This document shows, one piece after another, positions 33,649 to 43,279 of a stretch of DNA of 64,000 nucleotides (positions within the stretch are counted from its first letter, which is position 1; each line of letters starts with the position of its first letter). Location: assembly GCF_000402035.1 (NCBI RefSeq), contig NC_021287.1, positions 1,488,001-1,552,000 of the forward strand, written 5' to 3'. Both the position numbers and the translations under genes were made by a program. The notes beneath the pieces were generated by a model. That model was given only the letters and a program-made list of their open reading frames with translations, made no database searches and had not been told where the DNA came from. Source of the stretch: Caballeronia insecticola. Lineage in GTDB: Bacteria > Pseudomonadota > Gammaproteobacteria > Burkholderiales > Burkholderiaceae.

Positions 33649-34281
33649 ATGAACGCCGTGAATGCCGTCTCTCCCGCGCTGCTCCTCACGGCCGCGGGCC
33701 TCGGCGCGTTTCATGGCCTCAATCCCGCGATGGGCTGGCTGTTCGCGGTCGCGCTCGGCATCTACGCGAAGAGCCGGCGCGTCGCGCTCGTGTCGCTCGT
33801 GCCGATCGCGCTGGGACACGCGGCGTCCGTGGCGCTCGTGCTGGCGGGCGCGCTCACTCTGGGCGCCGTCGTCGGTCACGACAGCCTCGCACGCGCGTGC
33901 GGTGTGCTACTGATCGGCTGGGGCGTATGGAACGCGTGGCGCGGCCATCGCGGACGGCCGACCGTCGGCATGCGCACGGGTCTGGCGGGGCTCGCGCTGT
34001 GGTCGTTCGTGATGTCGAGCGCGCACGGCGCGGGGCTCATGCTCGTGCCCGCGCTGCTGCCGCTGTGCAGCGGGCCGGTGTCGGGCGGCGCTTTCGAGGC
34101 CGGCGCGCTCGCGCTGACGGTGCACACGGGCGCGATGCTCGCGGTGATCGCCGCCATCTCCATGTTCGCGATGTCCCTTCAAGCGCGCGGCGGACTGGGC
34201 TTTTTGCGCCACGGCTGGATCAACATCGATTGGCTCTGGAGTGTGGCCCTGATCGCATGCGGCGTGCTGCTCTTCGTGTAG
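33649..34281 (+). CDS. polytopic membrane protein downstream of methanethiol oxidase
   Basis: A 210-residue protein with about six helices. GAFHGLNPAMGWLFAVALG near residue 20 and MSSAHGAGLMLVPALLPLC near residue 125 place His and Gly at matching positions in two halves, which resembles NicO-type metal exporters or DsbD-like HisGly motifs, but I cannot assign it firmly. Its 19-base distance to the methanethiol oxidase gene suggests one operon; a role in copper supply or substrate/product transport would fit but is inference. Confidence 0.75.
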   Translation: MNAVNAVSPALLLTAAGLGAFHGLNPAMGWLFAVALGIYAKSRRVALVSLVPIALGHAASVALVLAGALTLGAVVGHDSLARACGVLLIGWGVWNAWRGHRGRPTVGMRTGLAGLALWSFVMSSAHGAGLMLVPALLPLCSGPVSGGAFEAGALALTVHTGAMLAVIAAISMFAMSLQARGGLGFLRHGWINIDWLWSVALIACGVLLFV

Positions 34282-34483
34282 CCTCGACTCATTTCCCGTG
34301 TGCGTGCGCGCCGCTCGACGCGTAGCCGGCGGCATGGCCGAAGTCGGCTCTAGTTCGGCGGGGAACGCCTACCGGTGTCGATTGCGCGCGCATGCGACTC
34401 CCGGCAATATCGCCCGGACAGAACACGAATATCGCGGCGCACCACCGAATCATCCAGCCGACAACAACGTGGGGAGCTTCCCG

Positions 34484-35173
34484 ATGCGTGAAATTTCATA
34501 CGAAGAACAAACAGTCAATTCCGGCAATCCGCTCGCACGCTTCGCGCATCGCAGCCGCATGTCGATGGCGATCGATCTCGTCAGCAAACTGTGCGCGAAT
34601 CGCGGCACGGTCGTCGATTTCGGCGCGGGGCCGGGTCTGTTTCTGCATACGCTCGGCGGAGCGCGCCCGGACGTTACGCTGATCGGTCACGATATGTTCA
34701 TGGCGCCGGCGTTTCCCGAAGTGAACTACGCCGAATCGCTCGATTCAGTGGCGTCGAGCAGCGTGGATGTGCTCACCGCGTTCGAGGTCTGCGAGCATCT
34801 CTACGACAACGAACTCGATAACCTTTTGAGCGACGCCGCGCGCATTTTGAAGCCGAACGGCGCGTTCGTGATCTCCGTGCCGATCATGTACGGGCTCGCG
34901 ATCGGGCCGAAAGTATCGAACTGGATGATTCGCAGCCGCTCGTTCAAGTCCGAGTACTCGCCTGCGGAACTGGTCAAGGCGATGGTCGGCATTCGCGTGA
35001 GCCGCCCCGAAAATCCGCGCACGACGCATAAGGGGTTTGATTTCCGCGAACTGCGTGATGTGGTGAGCAAGCGCTTCGTGATCGATGCCACGCATCTGAG
35101 CCCGTTGCCGATCGCGCCGTGGTGGATGAGTTCGCAGTATTTTATGATCTGCCGGCCGAAGGGTAAGGGTTGA
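34484..35173 (+). CDS. SAM-dependent class I methyltransferase
   Basis: A 229-residue cytosolic enzyme with Rossmann-fold motif I TVVDFGAGPGLFLHTLG (about 36-52), acidic motif II after the second strand (LIGHDMF), and VDVLTAFEVCEHLYDNE as motif III/IV, typical of Methyltransf_11/UbiE-like families. The C-terminal part ends SQYFMICRPKGKG. Substrate unknown; no biosynthetic neighbours. GGGGAG lies 7 bases before the ATG. Confidence 0.84.
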   Translation: MREISYEEQTVNSGNPLARFAHRSRMSMAIDLVSKLCANRGTVVDFGAGPGLFLHTLGGARPDVTLIGHDMFMAPAFPEVNYAESLDSVASSSVDVLTAFEVCEHLYDNELDNLLSDAARILKPNGAFVISVPIMYGLAIGPKVSNWMIRSRSFKSEYSPAELVKAMVGIRVSRPENPRTTHKGFDFRELRDVVSKRFVIDATHLSPLPIAPWWMSSQYFMICRPKGKG

Positions 35174-35245
35174 TTGTTCGGGGCGTGGTGGGGGCTGTTG
35201 GCGCTTTCGTTGACGATCGCGTTGGCATTGGCACCGCGTCCGGCA

Positions 35246-35694
35246 TTTTGCATGCGTTATGCCGGATGGCGCTTTGTATGCAGAATGCCGACGGTGAAGG
35301 TTATTGATCTGTAGCTATTACTCCACGTACATCGAGCCGGACTGGCGGTTGTTAGTCCGGCTCTTGCATTTGGACTTTTGCATTTTGTCTTTTGGATGCG
35401 TTATGCCGGATGGCTTTCGCATGCAAAAACGCCAACGCCAAAGGGGCTCTCGTCCACGGCCCACACTTCGCAGGGTATTGAGCCGGCTGGCTACCGTTAG
35501 CCCGACTTTTCGTGGGCTAGTCCGCCGTATCGCGTTTTGACTTCTGCATGCGATATACCAGATGGCGTTTTGCATGCACAACGCCAACACTGAGGGCTAT
35601 TCCCCCGCACCGTATTGATCAGAACCGGCAATCGTCGGCCCGGCTTTTGCATTTGACCTTATGCATGCGTTATTCCATTTGGAACAACGCATGC
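35246..35694. repeat. array of four degenerate repeats, about 117-152 bp apart
   Basis: Four copies of a core reading about TGCATGCGTTATGCCGGATG, then a variable G/T part, GCATGCAAAACGCC-like and AACnnnAAGGG, begin at about 35252, 35396, 35548 and 35665. The spacers are related too: each has a TAGTCCGGCT/AGCCCGAC-like hairpin followed by TTGCATTTGAC. The first spacer hairpin is perfect (AGCCGGACT at 35335-35343 with AGTCCGGCT at 35354-35362). Copies are 60-80 percent alike by eye. No gene overlaps it. It lies between the methyltransferase and the efflux operon. Confidence 0.75.
35663..35694. repeat. long hairpin at the end of the repeat array
   Basis: GCATGCGTT at 35663-35671 pairs with AACGCATGC at 35686-35694, and TTCC with GGAA inside, leaving a 4-base loop. 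It lies 12 bases beyond the stop of the efflux outer-membrane gene and could stabilise or end that minus-strand transcript, though no U-run follows. Confidence 0.55.
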
Positions 35695-35705
35695 AAAATG
35701 CACAT

Positions 35706-37241
35706 TCAATCCCGCCGCGACACTTCTTCAGCACTCGGCAACTCCGCCGTAGTCCATCCTCCGCCAAGCGCTTTGACGAGCGCGACACTCGCCGCCATGC
35801 GCCTCCGTTCGATGCGCACGGCCGCGCGTTGATCGGACAGCACGATTGCCTGCGTCACCACCACGCTGAGATACGTGATCGCGCCGTTTTCATATCGGTT
35901 GCTGACCTTGCCGAGCGCCCGTTGCGCCGCGTCCACCGCATCGCGCTGCGCTTCGCCCTCGCGGCGCAGCACGTCGAGCGCGTTCAGGTTGTCCTCCACC
36001 TGTCCGAAGGCCGTCAGCACGGTTTGCCGATAATCGGCGACGCTCTCGTCGTAGGCGGCGCGCGCGGTGTCGCGCGCCGCTGCCCGGCCGCCGAAGTCGA
36101 GCACGGTGAATGCAAGCTGCGGCCCGAGCGACCAGAAGCGGCTCGGCGCTTGCAGCCACGAACTGAAATGCGTCGCCTCCAGGCCGCCCGTCGCGGCCAG
36201 CAGCAGGTTCGGAAAGAACGCCGCCGTCGCCACCCCGACGCGCGCATTCGCATCGGCGACGCGCCGCTCTGCCGCCGCGATATCCGGCCGTCGTTCGAGC
36301 AGCGCCGACGGCACGCTGAGCGGCAACGCGGCGAGCGCGGCCGAAGGATGCGGCGCATGCGCTTCGTTGAGCGGCGCGACATCGAGTGTGAAGCTCGAAG
36401 GCGCTTCGCCGACGAGAATCGCAATCGCATTGACGAGGCTCACGCGCGTGGTTTCGAGATCGATGAACTGCGCCTGCGTCGCGCGCAATTGCTCCTCGGC
36501 CTGCGCGACGTCCGACTCTGCCGCAACGCCGCCCGCGAAGCGATCGCGCGTCAAGGCGAGCGCGCGCTCGTAAGCCTGCAATGTCGCTTGCAACAGCCGC
36601 TCTTCCTCCACCGTGCCGCGCAGATCGAAGTAGTTGGTGGCAAGCTCGGCCTGCATCGACAGAATGGCGCTCTGCAGGTCCGCGGCGCTGGCCTGCGCCT
36701 GCGCCCGCCCGCCTTCGACCGCACGCGAAATGCGGCCCCACAGGTCCGGCTCCCACGAAATTTGCGCATCGATCAGATAGTCCGGCACCGTCACGCCCGC
36801 GCTCGACTTGTACAACACGTTCGACGACGCCCGCGACTGATTGAACGCCGCATTCGCGGTGACGGTCGGGAAGTAAGCCGACCGCGCCTGCGCCACTGCG
36901 GCGCGCGCTCCGCGAAAACGCGCGGCGGCGGCGGCAACGGTCTGATTGGCCGTCGCGACGCGCTCTTCCAGCGCGTTCAATTGCGGATCGCCGTAGACCT
37001 CCCACCATGGCGCGCGCGGCTTTGCATCGGCGGGTTGCGCGGGCTTCCAGTCCTGCGATGTTGAAGTCGATATTGATGCCGATGCCCCCGAAGGCGCATC
37101 GAGCGGCGCTTGCGATTTATACGCAGCCGGCACGGCGACTTCGGGCCGCACATAGTCCGGTCCAACCGTGCAGCCCGCGATACTTGCGACGCTCGCGATG
37201 CTCGCGATAGTGAGCCACCGGGGAACACTCACGCGCATCAT
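35706..37241 (-). CDS. RND efflux outer-membrane lipoprotein (NodT/OprM type)
   Basis: A 511-residue outer-membrane channel of the TolC family. The signal peptide ends SIAGC (lipobox, Cys24), then TVGPDYVRPEVAVPAAY and PWWEVYGDPQLNALEERV, the usual NodT opening. Two OEP repeats with long helices follow (YFPTVTANAAFNQ and LLERRPDIAAAERRVADANA). It completes a tripartite pump with the adaptor and permease upstream; its ATG overlaps the adaptor stop by one base. Confidence 0.94.
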   Translation of the reverse strand: MMRVSVPRWLTIASIASVASIAGCTVGPDYVRPEVAVPAAYKSQAPLDAPSGASASISTSTSQDWKPAQPADAKPRAPWWEVYGDPQLNALEERVATANQTVAAAAARFRGARAAVAQARSAYFPTVTANAAFNQSRASSNVLYKSSAGVTVPDYLIDAQISWEPDLWGRISRAVEGGRAQAQASAADLQSAILSMQAELATNYFDLRGTVEEERLLQATLQAYERALALTRDRFAGGVAAESDVAQAEEQLRATQAQFIDLETTRVSLVNAIAILVGEAPSSFTLDVAPLNEAHAPHPSAALAALPLSVPSALLERRPDIAAAERRVADANARVGVATAAFFPNLLLAATGGLEATHFSSWLQAPSRFWSLGPQLAFTVLDFGGRAAARDTARAAYDESVADYRQTVLTAFGQVEDNLNALDVLRREGEAQRDAVDAAQRALGKVSNRYENGAITYLSVVVTQAIVLSDQRAAVRIERRRMAASVALVKALGGGWTTAELPSAEEVSRRD

Positions 37242-38449
37242 CACGACTCGCTTCCTTCGGCTTTCGCCGTCGCGCCGCTCGCGCCCGCGCCCGCCTCCGC
37301 GCGTCCGACGCGCACGGCCGCGCCGTCGATAATCGAGTCGGGCGGATTGACGATCACGCGTTCATCGCCCTTCAGGCCCGACACGATTGACACGCGCGTG
37401 CCGTAGTCCGTGCCGAGCGTGATCGGCAGGAGCTTCACGCGATTGTTCGCATCGACGCTTGCCGCATGCACGCCATCGGGACGAAACAGCAACGCGTTGC
37501 CCGGCAGCGTGTACGAAGGATTCGCGCTCGTGAGACGAAAGCGCACCTGCGCATACGCGCCTGCGAACAACTCGCCGGTCGGATTCTTGACATCGACTTC
37601 GACGCGCATCGTGCGTGCCACCGGATCGACCGCGCCCGACGTGCGCACCGTCACGCCTTCGAACTTGCGATTGCGCTCTTCGTTGAGCAACAGCTCGGCG
37701 GGCAAGCCCGTGTTGACCATTCGCGCATACGCCTGCGGCACATCGACGAACACACGCAACGTCGATGCATCCTGAATGTGAAAGAGCTCGCGGCCTGCCG
37801 TGCCGCTGCCCGCATCGATCAATTGACCGACATCCGTATTGCGCGCGGTCACGACGCCATCGAACGGTGCATAGATCTTTTGGAACGACACGAGTTGTTC
37901 GAGCCGCGACACGTTCGCCTGCGCCGCGTTGAGCGCCGCTTCCTTCGCGAGCATGTCGCCGTTCTTCTCGTCCGTTTCCTGACGCGATACCGAATTGTTC
38001 TTGAGCATCTGCGCCCAGCGTTCGGCGGTCGTTCTCGCGAGCAGATAGTTCGCGCGCGCGGTCTGCGCATCGGCGCGAGCCTGACGCAACTGATCGTTGA
38101 TTTCGGGCGCATCGATCTCCGCGAGCAACTGGCCCTTCTTCACTTTCGTGCCGATATCCACGGTCCAGCGCTTCAGATAACCGTTGGTGCGCGCGAAGAT
38201 CGGCGCATCGGAGTATGCGCGGATATCGCCCGCGAGCACGAGGTCCTGCGATGCCTTCATGCGCATCGGCTTGATGACCTCCACCGTCTGCATGCCATGC
38301 TCGTTCGCATCGCGTTCGAGTTCCGCATGCGCTGCACGCCGCGAAAGTATGCCTTGCGCGATGAGCGCGACGATCACGACGAGCGCGATCACGAGCCATA
38401 AGCGCCCGCGCTTCGTGTTGCCCGATCGTTGCGACAACTGCTTCTCCAT
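37241..38449 (-). CDS. RND efflux periplasmic adaptor (MFP)
   Basis: A 402-residue membrane-fusion protein anchored by one N-terminal helix (LWLVIALVVIVALIAQGIL). Lipoyl, hairpin and beta-barrel domains follow: KRWTVDIGTKVKKGQLLAEI (about 80-100), the coiled coil to residue 190, then APFDGVVTARNTDVGQLIDA. It links the inner-membrane permease to the NodT channel. GGAG lies 5 bases upstream of the ATG at 38449. Substrates of this pump cannot be told from sequence. Confidence 0.94.
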   Translation of the reverse strand: MEKQLSQRSGNTKRGRLWLVIALVVIVALIAQGILSRRAAHAELERDANEHGMQTVEVIKPMRMKASQDLVLAGDIRAYSDAPIFARTNGYLKRWTVDIGTKVKKGQLLAEIDAPEINDQLRQARADAQTARANYLLARTTAERWAQMLKNNSVSRQETDEKNGDMLAKEAALNAAQANVSRLEQLVSFQKIYAPFDGVVTARNTDVGQLIDAGSGTAGRELFHIQDASTLRVFVDVPQAYARMVNTGLPAELLLNEERNRKFEGVTVRTSGAVDPVARTMRVEVDVKNPTGELFAGAYAQVRFRLTSANPSYTLPGNALLFRPDGVHAASVDANNRVKLLPITLGTDYGTRVSIVSGLKGDERVIVNPPDSIIDGAAVRVGRAEAGAGASGATAKAEGSES

Positions 38450-38476
38450 TCTCACTCCGCCTGCAGATCGATTGTG

Positions 38477-41400
38477 TTAATGCGCCGCTTCACTGGCCGC
38501 CGCGTTCGGACCTTTGCCACGCGCTTCCATGCGTCGATAGATGATCGAGAACACCACGGGCACGAAGAACAACGTCGCGATGGTGCCGACCATGAGCCCG
38601 CCGATCACCGCGCGTCCGAGTGGCGCGTTCTGCTCGCCGCCTTCGCCGAGACCGATCGCCATCGGCACCATGCCGATCATCATCGCGGCGGCAGTCATCA
38701 ATACCGGACGAAAGCGCGAATAGCCCGCTTCGAGCGCAGAGCGCACCGCATCGCCGTGCTCGGCCAGCGCCGTGCGTGCGAAACTCACCACCAGAATGCT
38801 GTTCGCCGTCGCGATGCCGATACACATGATCGCGCCCGTCAATGCGGGAATCGAGAGCGTCGTATGCGTGAGGAACAGCATCCATACGATGCCCGCAAGC
38901 GCGCCCGGCAACGCGGTGATGATCACGAACGGATCGATCCACGATTGAAAGTTCACGACGATCAGCAGATACACCAGCACGACCGCGAGGATGAGCCCGA
39001 ACGCGAGCCCGGAGAACGAACCGTTCATCGTCTCGACCTGGCCGCGCATCTCGATCGACGAGCCCTTGGGCAACGCGCCGCGTGCTTCGTCGATGATGCC
39101 TTGCACGTCGTCCGACACCGCGCCGAGATCGCGCCGCTCGGTCGTCGCATAGAGGTTGATGGTGGTCTGCGCGTTGTAGTGATAGACGACCGCGTCGCGC
39201 GAACCGCGCGAGAGCGACGCGAGCGCGCCGAGAATATTGGTCTTGCCGCTCGACGACGTGACCGGAATGTTGGCGACCGATTGCAGCGAGTCCATGTCGT
39301 ATTGCGGCGCGGACGTGATCACGTTGTAGCTCACGCCGTTCACGGGATTGAGCCAGAAGGTTGGCGTCGTCTGCTGGCTGCCGGACAGCGTGATCAGCAG
39401 ATTGTTTGCGACATCGCGCTGCGTGAAGCCCGCTTGCAGCGCCTTCGTGCGATCGACCTCGACGTTGATCGAAGGCAGATCGGATGGCTGTTGAATGCGT
39501 GCATCGACGAGACCCGGCACGCGGCGAATCTTTTCCAGCAGGCGATTCGCAAGCGCACGATTGCCGCGCACGTCGCGCCCGGTGATGGCGATATCGATCG
39601 GTGCGGGCACGCCGAAGTTCAGAATCTGGCTGACGATATCGGCGGGCAAAAACGAGAACGCGACGCCTGGAAATTCCTGCGGCAGACGCTTGCGCAGTTC
39701 GTGGATATAGCCTTCGGTTGGCGCATGATCTTCGTTCAGGCTGATGAGCACATCGGCATCGGCGGAGCTGACCGTACCCGTGTTGTTATACGAGAGATTG
39801 ATGCCCGAGACCGGCAGACCCATGTTGTCGATGATCGAGCGAATTTCGCCGCGAGGAATCAACTGGCGGATGCGCGCATCGACGCGATCGGTGAGCGCAG
39901 CGGTTTCCTCGATACGTGTGCCGGTTTTCGCGCGCATGTGCAGCGCGATCACGCCGGAGTCGATCGACGGAAAGAAGTCGCGACCGAGGAACGGCGCAAG
40001 ACCGAGCGACAACAGACAGCACAGCAGAAACAATGATGCGAAGCGTCCGGGCCGCGCAAGCCGTGCTTCGAGAAAACCCTTGTAGCGATTGCGCACGGAT
40101 TCGAAATGCCGCTCGAATGCGAGATGCACGCGCACGAACGGATTGCGCGAACCCTTCATCGATTCGATATCGCCGCCCATGTGTTCGTGATGACGCAGCA
40201 GATATTTCGCGAGCGTCGGGATCAGCGTGCGCGAAAAGAAATACGATGCGAGCATCGCGAAGACCACGGCCTCGGCCATCGGCACGAAGAGATAATGCGC
40301 AACGCCGGTCAACAGGAACATCGGAATGAATACGATGCAGATGGAGAGCGTCGATACGAGCGTGGGCACCGCGATCTGCTGTGCGCCGTCGAGAATCGCC
40401 TGCTCCAGTTCCTTGCCCTGCTCCAGATTCTGACTGATGTTCTCGATCGCGACGGTGGCATCGTCGACGAGAATACCGACCGCGAGCGCGAGACCGCCCA
40501 GCGTCATGATGTTGATGGTCTGCCCGATCGCGGAGAGCGCGACGATCGACGTGAGCATCGAGAGCGGTATCGAGATTGCAATGATGAGCGTCGCGCGCCA
40601 GCTGCCGAGAAAGAGCAGCACCATGAGCGCGGTCAGGCCCGCGGCGATCACCGCTTCGCGCAACACGCCCGACACCGATGCGCGCACGAACAGCGATTGA
40701 TCCGCAACCGGCTCTATCTTGAGCGACTCGGGCACCATGCCGCGCAGCGTGGGCAACAGGTTCTTCACGCGCGCGACGATATCGAGCGTCGATGCATTGC
40801 CGCTCTTGTTGATCGTGAGTAGCGAGGCGCGCGTGCCGTCCACGCGCACGATGTTGGTCTGCGGCTGAAAGCCGTCACGCACGTTCGCGACGTCCTTGAT
40901 ATAGATCGTGCCGCCGGGGCCGGTGCGAATCGGTATGTCGTTGAGTCCTTCGATCGAGCTCGGACTCGCGTTCAGGCCGACCGAATATTCCATCGAGCCG
41001 ATCTTCGTCGTGCCCGTCGGCAGGATGAGGTTCTGCGCGCTGATCGCGTTGACGACATCGGTGGGCGCGAGGTTCTTCGCCTGCAGCTTGCGTGAGTCGA
41101 TATCGACCATGATCTGACGCTGCTTGCCGCCATAGGGCAGCGGCACCGATGCGCCCTGCACCGTTGCGAGCTGCGTCTTCAGGAAGCTGTTGCCGAAGTC
41201 GTAGAGCTGCTGCTCCGTGAGTTCCGCCGACGACAACGCGAGCCGCAGAATCGGCACCGTGGACGCATTGAAGCGCAGGATATTCGGCGGCGTGATGCCC
41301 GGCGGAAGCGAACGCAATTGCGTTTGCGAGAGCGCGGTGATCTCGGCGATCGCTTCATCGACATTCGCGTTCGGCTGAAAATAGATGCGGATCACCGCGA

Positions 41401-41665
41401 TGCCCGGCAGCGATTCCGATTCGATATGCTCGATATCGTTCACCGCCACCGACAGCCCGCGCTCATAGTTGAGCGTGATGCGGCGCTCCATCTGATCGGG
41501 CGGCAAACCCGTGTACGACCAGATGACGCTGACCACCGGAATGTCGATGTTGGGGAAGATGTCGGTCGGCGTGCGCAGGATGACGAGCGGACCGATGATC
41601 AGCAGAAGCAGCGACAGAACAATGAATGTGTACGGGCGCTTGAGCGCGAGTCTGACGATCCACAT
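38477..41665 (-). CDS. RND efflux permease (HAE1-like)
   Basis: A 1062-residue inner-membrane proton antiporter with 12 helices and two large periplasmic loops. TPTDIFPNIDIPVVSVIWSY and GGLALAVGILVDDATVAIEN (the helix-4 Asp pair for proton relay) are hallmarks; the second half has the matching ITALPGALAGIVWMLFLTHT. The sequence resembles the MdtB/AcrB-like group with a YTGLPPDQME motif. First gene of the efflux operon, its promoter should lie in the 240 bases up to 41905. No regulator gene is adjacent. Confidence 0.95.
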   Translation of the reverse strand: MWIVRLALKRPYTFIVLSLLLLIIGPLVILRTPTDIFPNIDIPVVSVIWSYTGLPPDQMERRITLNYERGLSVAVNDIEHIESESLPGIAVIRIYFQPNANVDEAIAEITALSQTQLRSLPPGITPPNILRFNASTVPILRLALSSAELTEQQLYDFGNSFLKTQLATVQGASVPLPYGGKQRQIMVDIDSRKLQAKNLAPTDVVNAISAQNLILPTGTTKIGSMEYSVGLNASPSSIEGLNDIPIRTGPGGTIYIKDVANVRDGFQPQTNIVRVDGTRASLLTINKSGNASTLDIVARVKNLLPTLRGMVPESLKIEPVADQSLFVRASVSGVLREAVIAAGLTALMVLLFLGSWRATLIIAISIPLSMLTSIVALSAIGQTINIMTLGGLALAVGILVDDATVAIENISQNLEQGKELEQAILDGAQQIAVPTLVSTLSICIVFIPMFLLTGVAHYLFVPMAEAVVFAMLASYFFSRTLIPTLAKYLLRHHEHMGGDIESMKGSRNPFVRVHLAFERHFESVRNRYKGFLEARLARPGRFASLFLLCCLLSLGLAPFLGRDFFPSIDSGVIALHMRAKTGTRIEETAALTDRVDARIRQLIPRGEIRSIIDNMGLPVSGINLSYNNTGTVSSADADVLISLNEDHAPTEGYIHELRKRLPQEFPGVAFSFLPADIVSQILNFGVPAPIDIAITGRDVRGNRALANRLLEKIRRVPGLVDARIQQPSDLPSINVEVDRTKALQAGFTQRDVANNLLITLSGSQQTTPTFWLNPVNGVSYNVITSAPQYDMDSLQSVANIPVTSSSGKTNILGALASLSRGSRDAVVYHYNAQTTINLYATTERRDLGAVSDDVQGIIDEARGALPKGSSIEMRGQVETMNGSFSGLAFGLILAVVLVYLLIVVNFQSWIDPFVIITALPGALAGIVWMLFLTHTTLSIPALTGAIMCIGIATANSILVVSFARTALAEHGDAVRSALEAGYSRFRPVLMTAAAMMIGMVPMAIGLGEGGEQNAPLGRAVIGGLMVGTIATLFFVPVVFSIIYRRMEARGKGPNAAASEAAH

Positions 41666-41905
41666 CGAAGTTCCGCCTGCCCCGTTTGTTCGTTATTCGA
41701 ATGCTGTTCTGGTGCGACAAGAATGCACTCGCTACGATGACACAATAGAAGCTTACAAAACAATTTGCGCAAACGGTTGCGAGGGTTTATGCGGAAGGAA
41801 TTGTGCAGAAGAATGCATGACCGCACCGGAAATGGAACGCGCGCTCCAGATGGTGGGAACAGCGTTGCGCCCCGCGGCACGCGAGGCGCTTGACGAAACG
41901 AGTGT

Positions 41906-43246
41906 TTAAGCGGTCGCGGGACGCAGGTCCAGCACGCGCTTGGCCTTGCCCGTGGCGGTCGTCGGCAGTTCGCCTGAATCGAGCACGCGCACTTGCGTCG
42001 AAACACCGACGATCGTCTTGACGCGTTGCTGAAGCTCGCGCGACAAGCCCGCGCGATCGCCGTCGCTCAGGGTCGCACAGATTTCGGCGCGCGCTTCGAC
42101 AGCAACGGCCAGCGAATCCATGTGGCCCTCACGCGACACGCACAACTGATATTGCCCGCTCAAACGCGGAATCGCGAGAATCAGCTCTTCGATCTGGCTC
42201 GGAAATACATTCACGCCGCGAATGATGAGCATGTCGTCCGAGCGGCCCGTGATCTTCGCGAGACGTCGCATCGAACGCGCGCTCGGCGGCAGCAGCGACG
42301 TGAGATCGCGCGTGCGGTAACGGATCATCGGCATCGCTTCCTTCGTGAGCGACGTGAAAACAAGTTCGCCCGTACTGCCTTCAGGAAGCACTTCGCCCGT
42401 CAGCGGGTCGATGATCTCGGGATAGAAATGGTCTTCCCAGATCGTCGGACCGTCCTTCGTTTCGATGCATTCGCACGCGACGCCCGGCCCCATGATCTCC
42501 GACAGTCCATAGATATCCAGCGCCTGAATGCCTGCGCGCGTCTCGATCTCGCTGCGCAAACCCTGACTCCACGGCTCTGCGCCGAAGATGCCGATTTTGA
42601 GCGACGTGTTGGCCGGGTCCATGCCCTGACGCGTCATCTCGTCGATGAGGTTCAGCATGTACGACGGCGTGACGAGAATGATCGACGGCTCGAAATCGCG
42701 GATCAGTTGCACTTGCTTTTCGGTCTGGCCGCCCGACATCGGCACGACCATGCAGCCCAGTCGCTCGGCGCCGTAGTGAATGCCGAGGCCGCCCGTGAAG
42801 AGGCCATAGCCGAATGCGTTGTGCAACGTGTCGCCCTTGCGGCCGCCCGCCGCGCGAATCGATCGCGCGGTGACGTGGGCCCACGTGTCGATGTCCTTCG
42901 CTGTATAGCCAACTACCGTCGGCTTGCCGGTCGTGCCGCTCGATGCATGCACGCGCACCACCTGATCGCGCGGCACGGCGAAGAGACCGAACGGATAGTT
43001 ATCGCGCAGATCGGTTTTCGATGTGGTCGGAAAACGCGCGAGGTCGGAGAGTTCGCGCAGATCGTCGGGATGCACGCCTGCGGCATCGAACGCGCAACGA
43101 TAGTGCGGCACGTTGTCATACGCGTGACGCAGCGTCCATTTGAGGCGTTCGAGTTGCAACGCCTGCAATTCGTCGCGGCTCGCGCGTTCGATCGGCTCCA
43201 GTTCGCTCTGCTGTGCAATGGCTTGAACCACGATTGTCTCCTGCAT
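41906..43246 (-). CDS. paaK: phenylacetate-CoA ligase
   Basis: A 446-residue AMP-forming ligase that activates phenylacetate to phenylacetyl-CoA, the first step of the aerobic paa pathway. The nucleotide-binding loop SSGTTGKPTVVGYT is at residues 102-115, GAEPWSQGLRSEIE and DIYGLSEIMGPGV follow (adenylate core), and the hinge with IIRGVNVFPSQIEE begins the C-terminal lid. It is the most downstream gene of the cluster on the minus strand, 33 bases after paaH. Length agrees with PaaK (about 435-440). Confidence 0.96.
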   Translation of the reverse strand: MQETIVVQAIAQQSELEPIERASRDELQALQLERLKWTLRHAYDNVPHYRCAFDAAGVHPDDLRELSDLARFPTTSKTDLRDNYPFGLFAVPRDQVVRVHASSGTTGKPTVVGYTAKDIDTWAHVTARSIRAAGGRKGDTLHNAFGYGLFTGGLGIHYGAERLGCMVVPMSGGQTEKQVQLIRDFEPSIILVTPSYMLNLIDEMTRQGMDPANTSLKIGIFGAEPWSQGLRSEIETRAGIQALDIYGLSEIMGPGVACECIETKDGPTIWEDHFYPEIIDPLTGEVLPEGSTGELVFTSLTKEAMPMIRYRTRDLTSLLPPSARSMRRLAKITGRSDDMLIIRGVNVFPSQIEELILAIPRLSGQYQLCVSREGHMDSLAVAVEARAEICATLSDGDRAGLSRELQQRVKTIVGVSTQVRVLDSGELPTTATGKAKRVLDLRPATA

Positions 43247-43279
43247 GAAGGCTCAAAAAATGGATGACACGAATTCGCT

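Noticed and set aside
35246..35694. Possible CRISPR array
   Set aside because: Units are about 117-152 bp apart and degenerate, spacers resemble each other, and no cas gene is present.
41709..41909. Small plus-strand frame between the efflux permease gene and paaK
   Set aside because: Short, Cys-rich at random positions, without ribosome site; most of the gap must serve as promoter for the permease gene.
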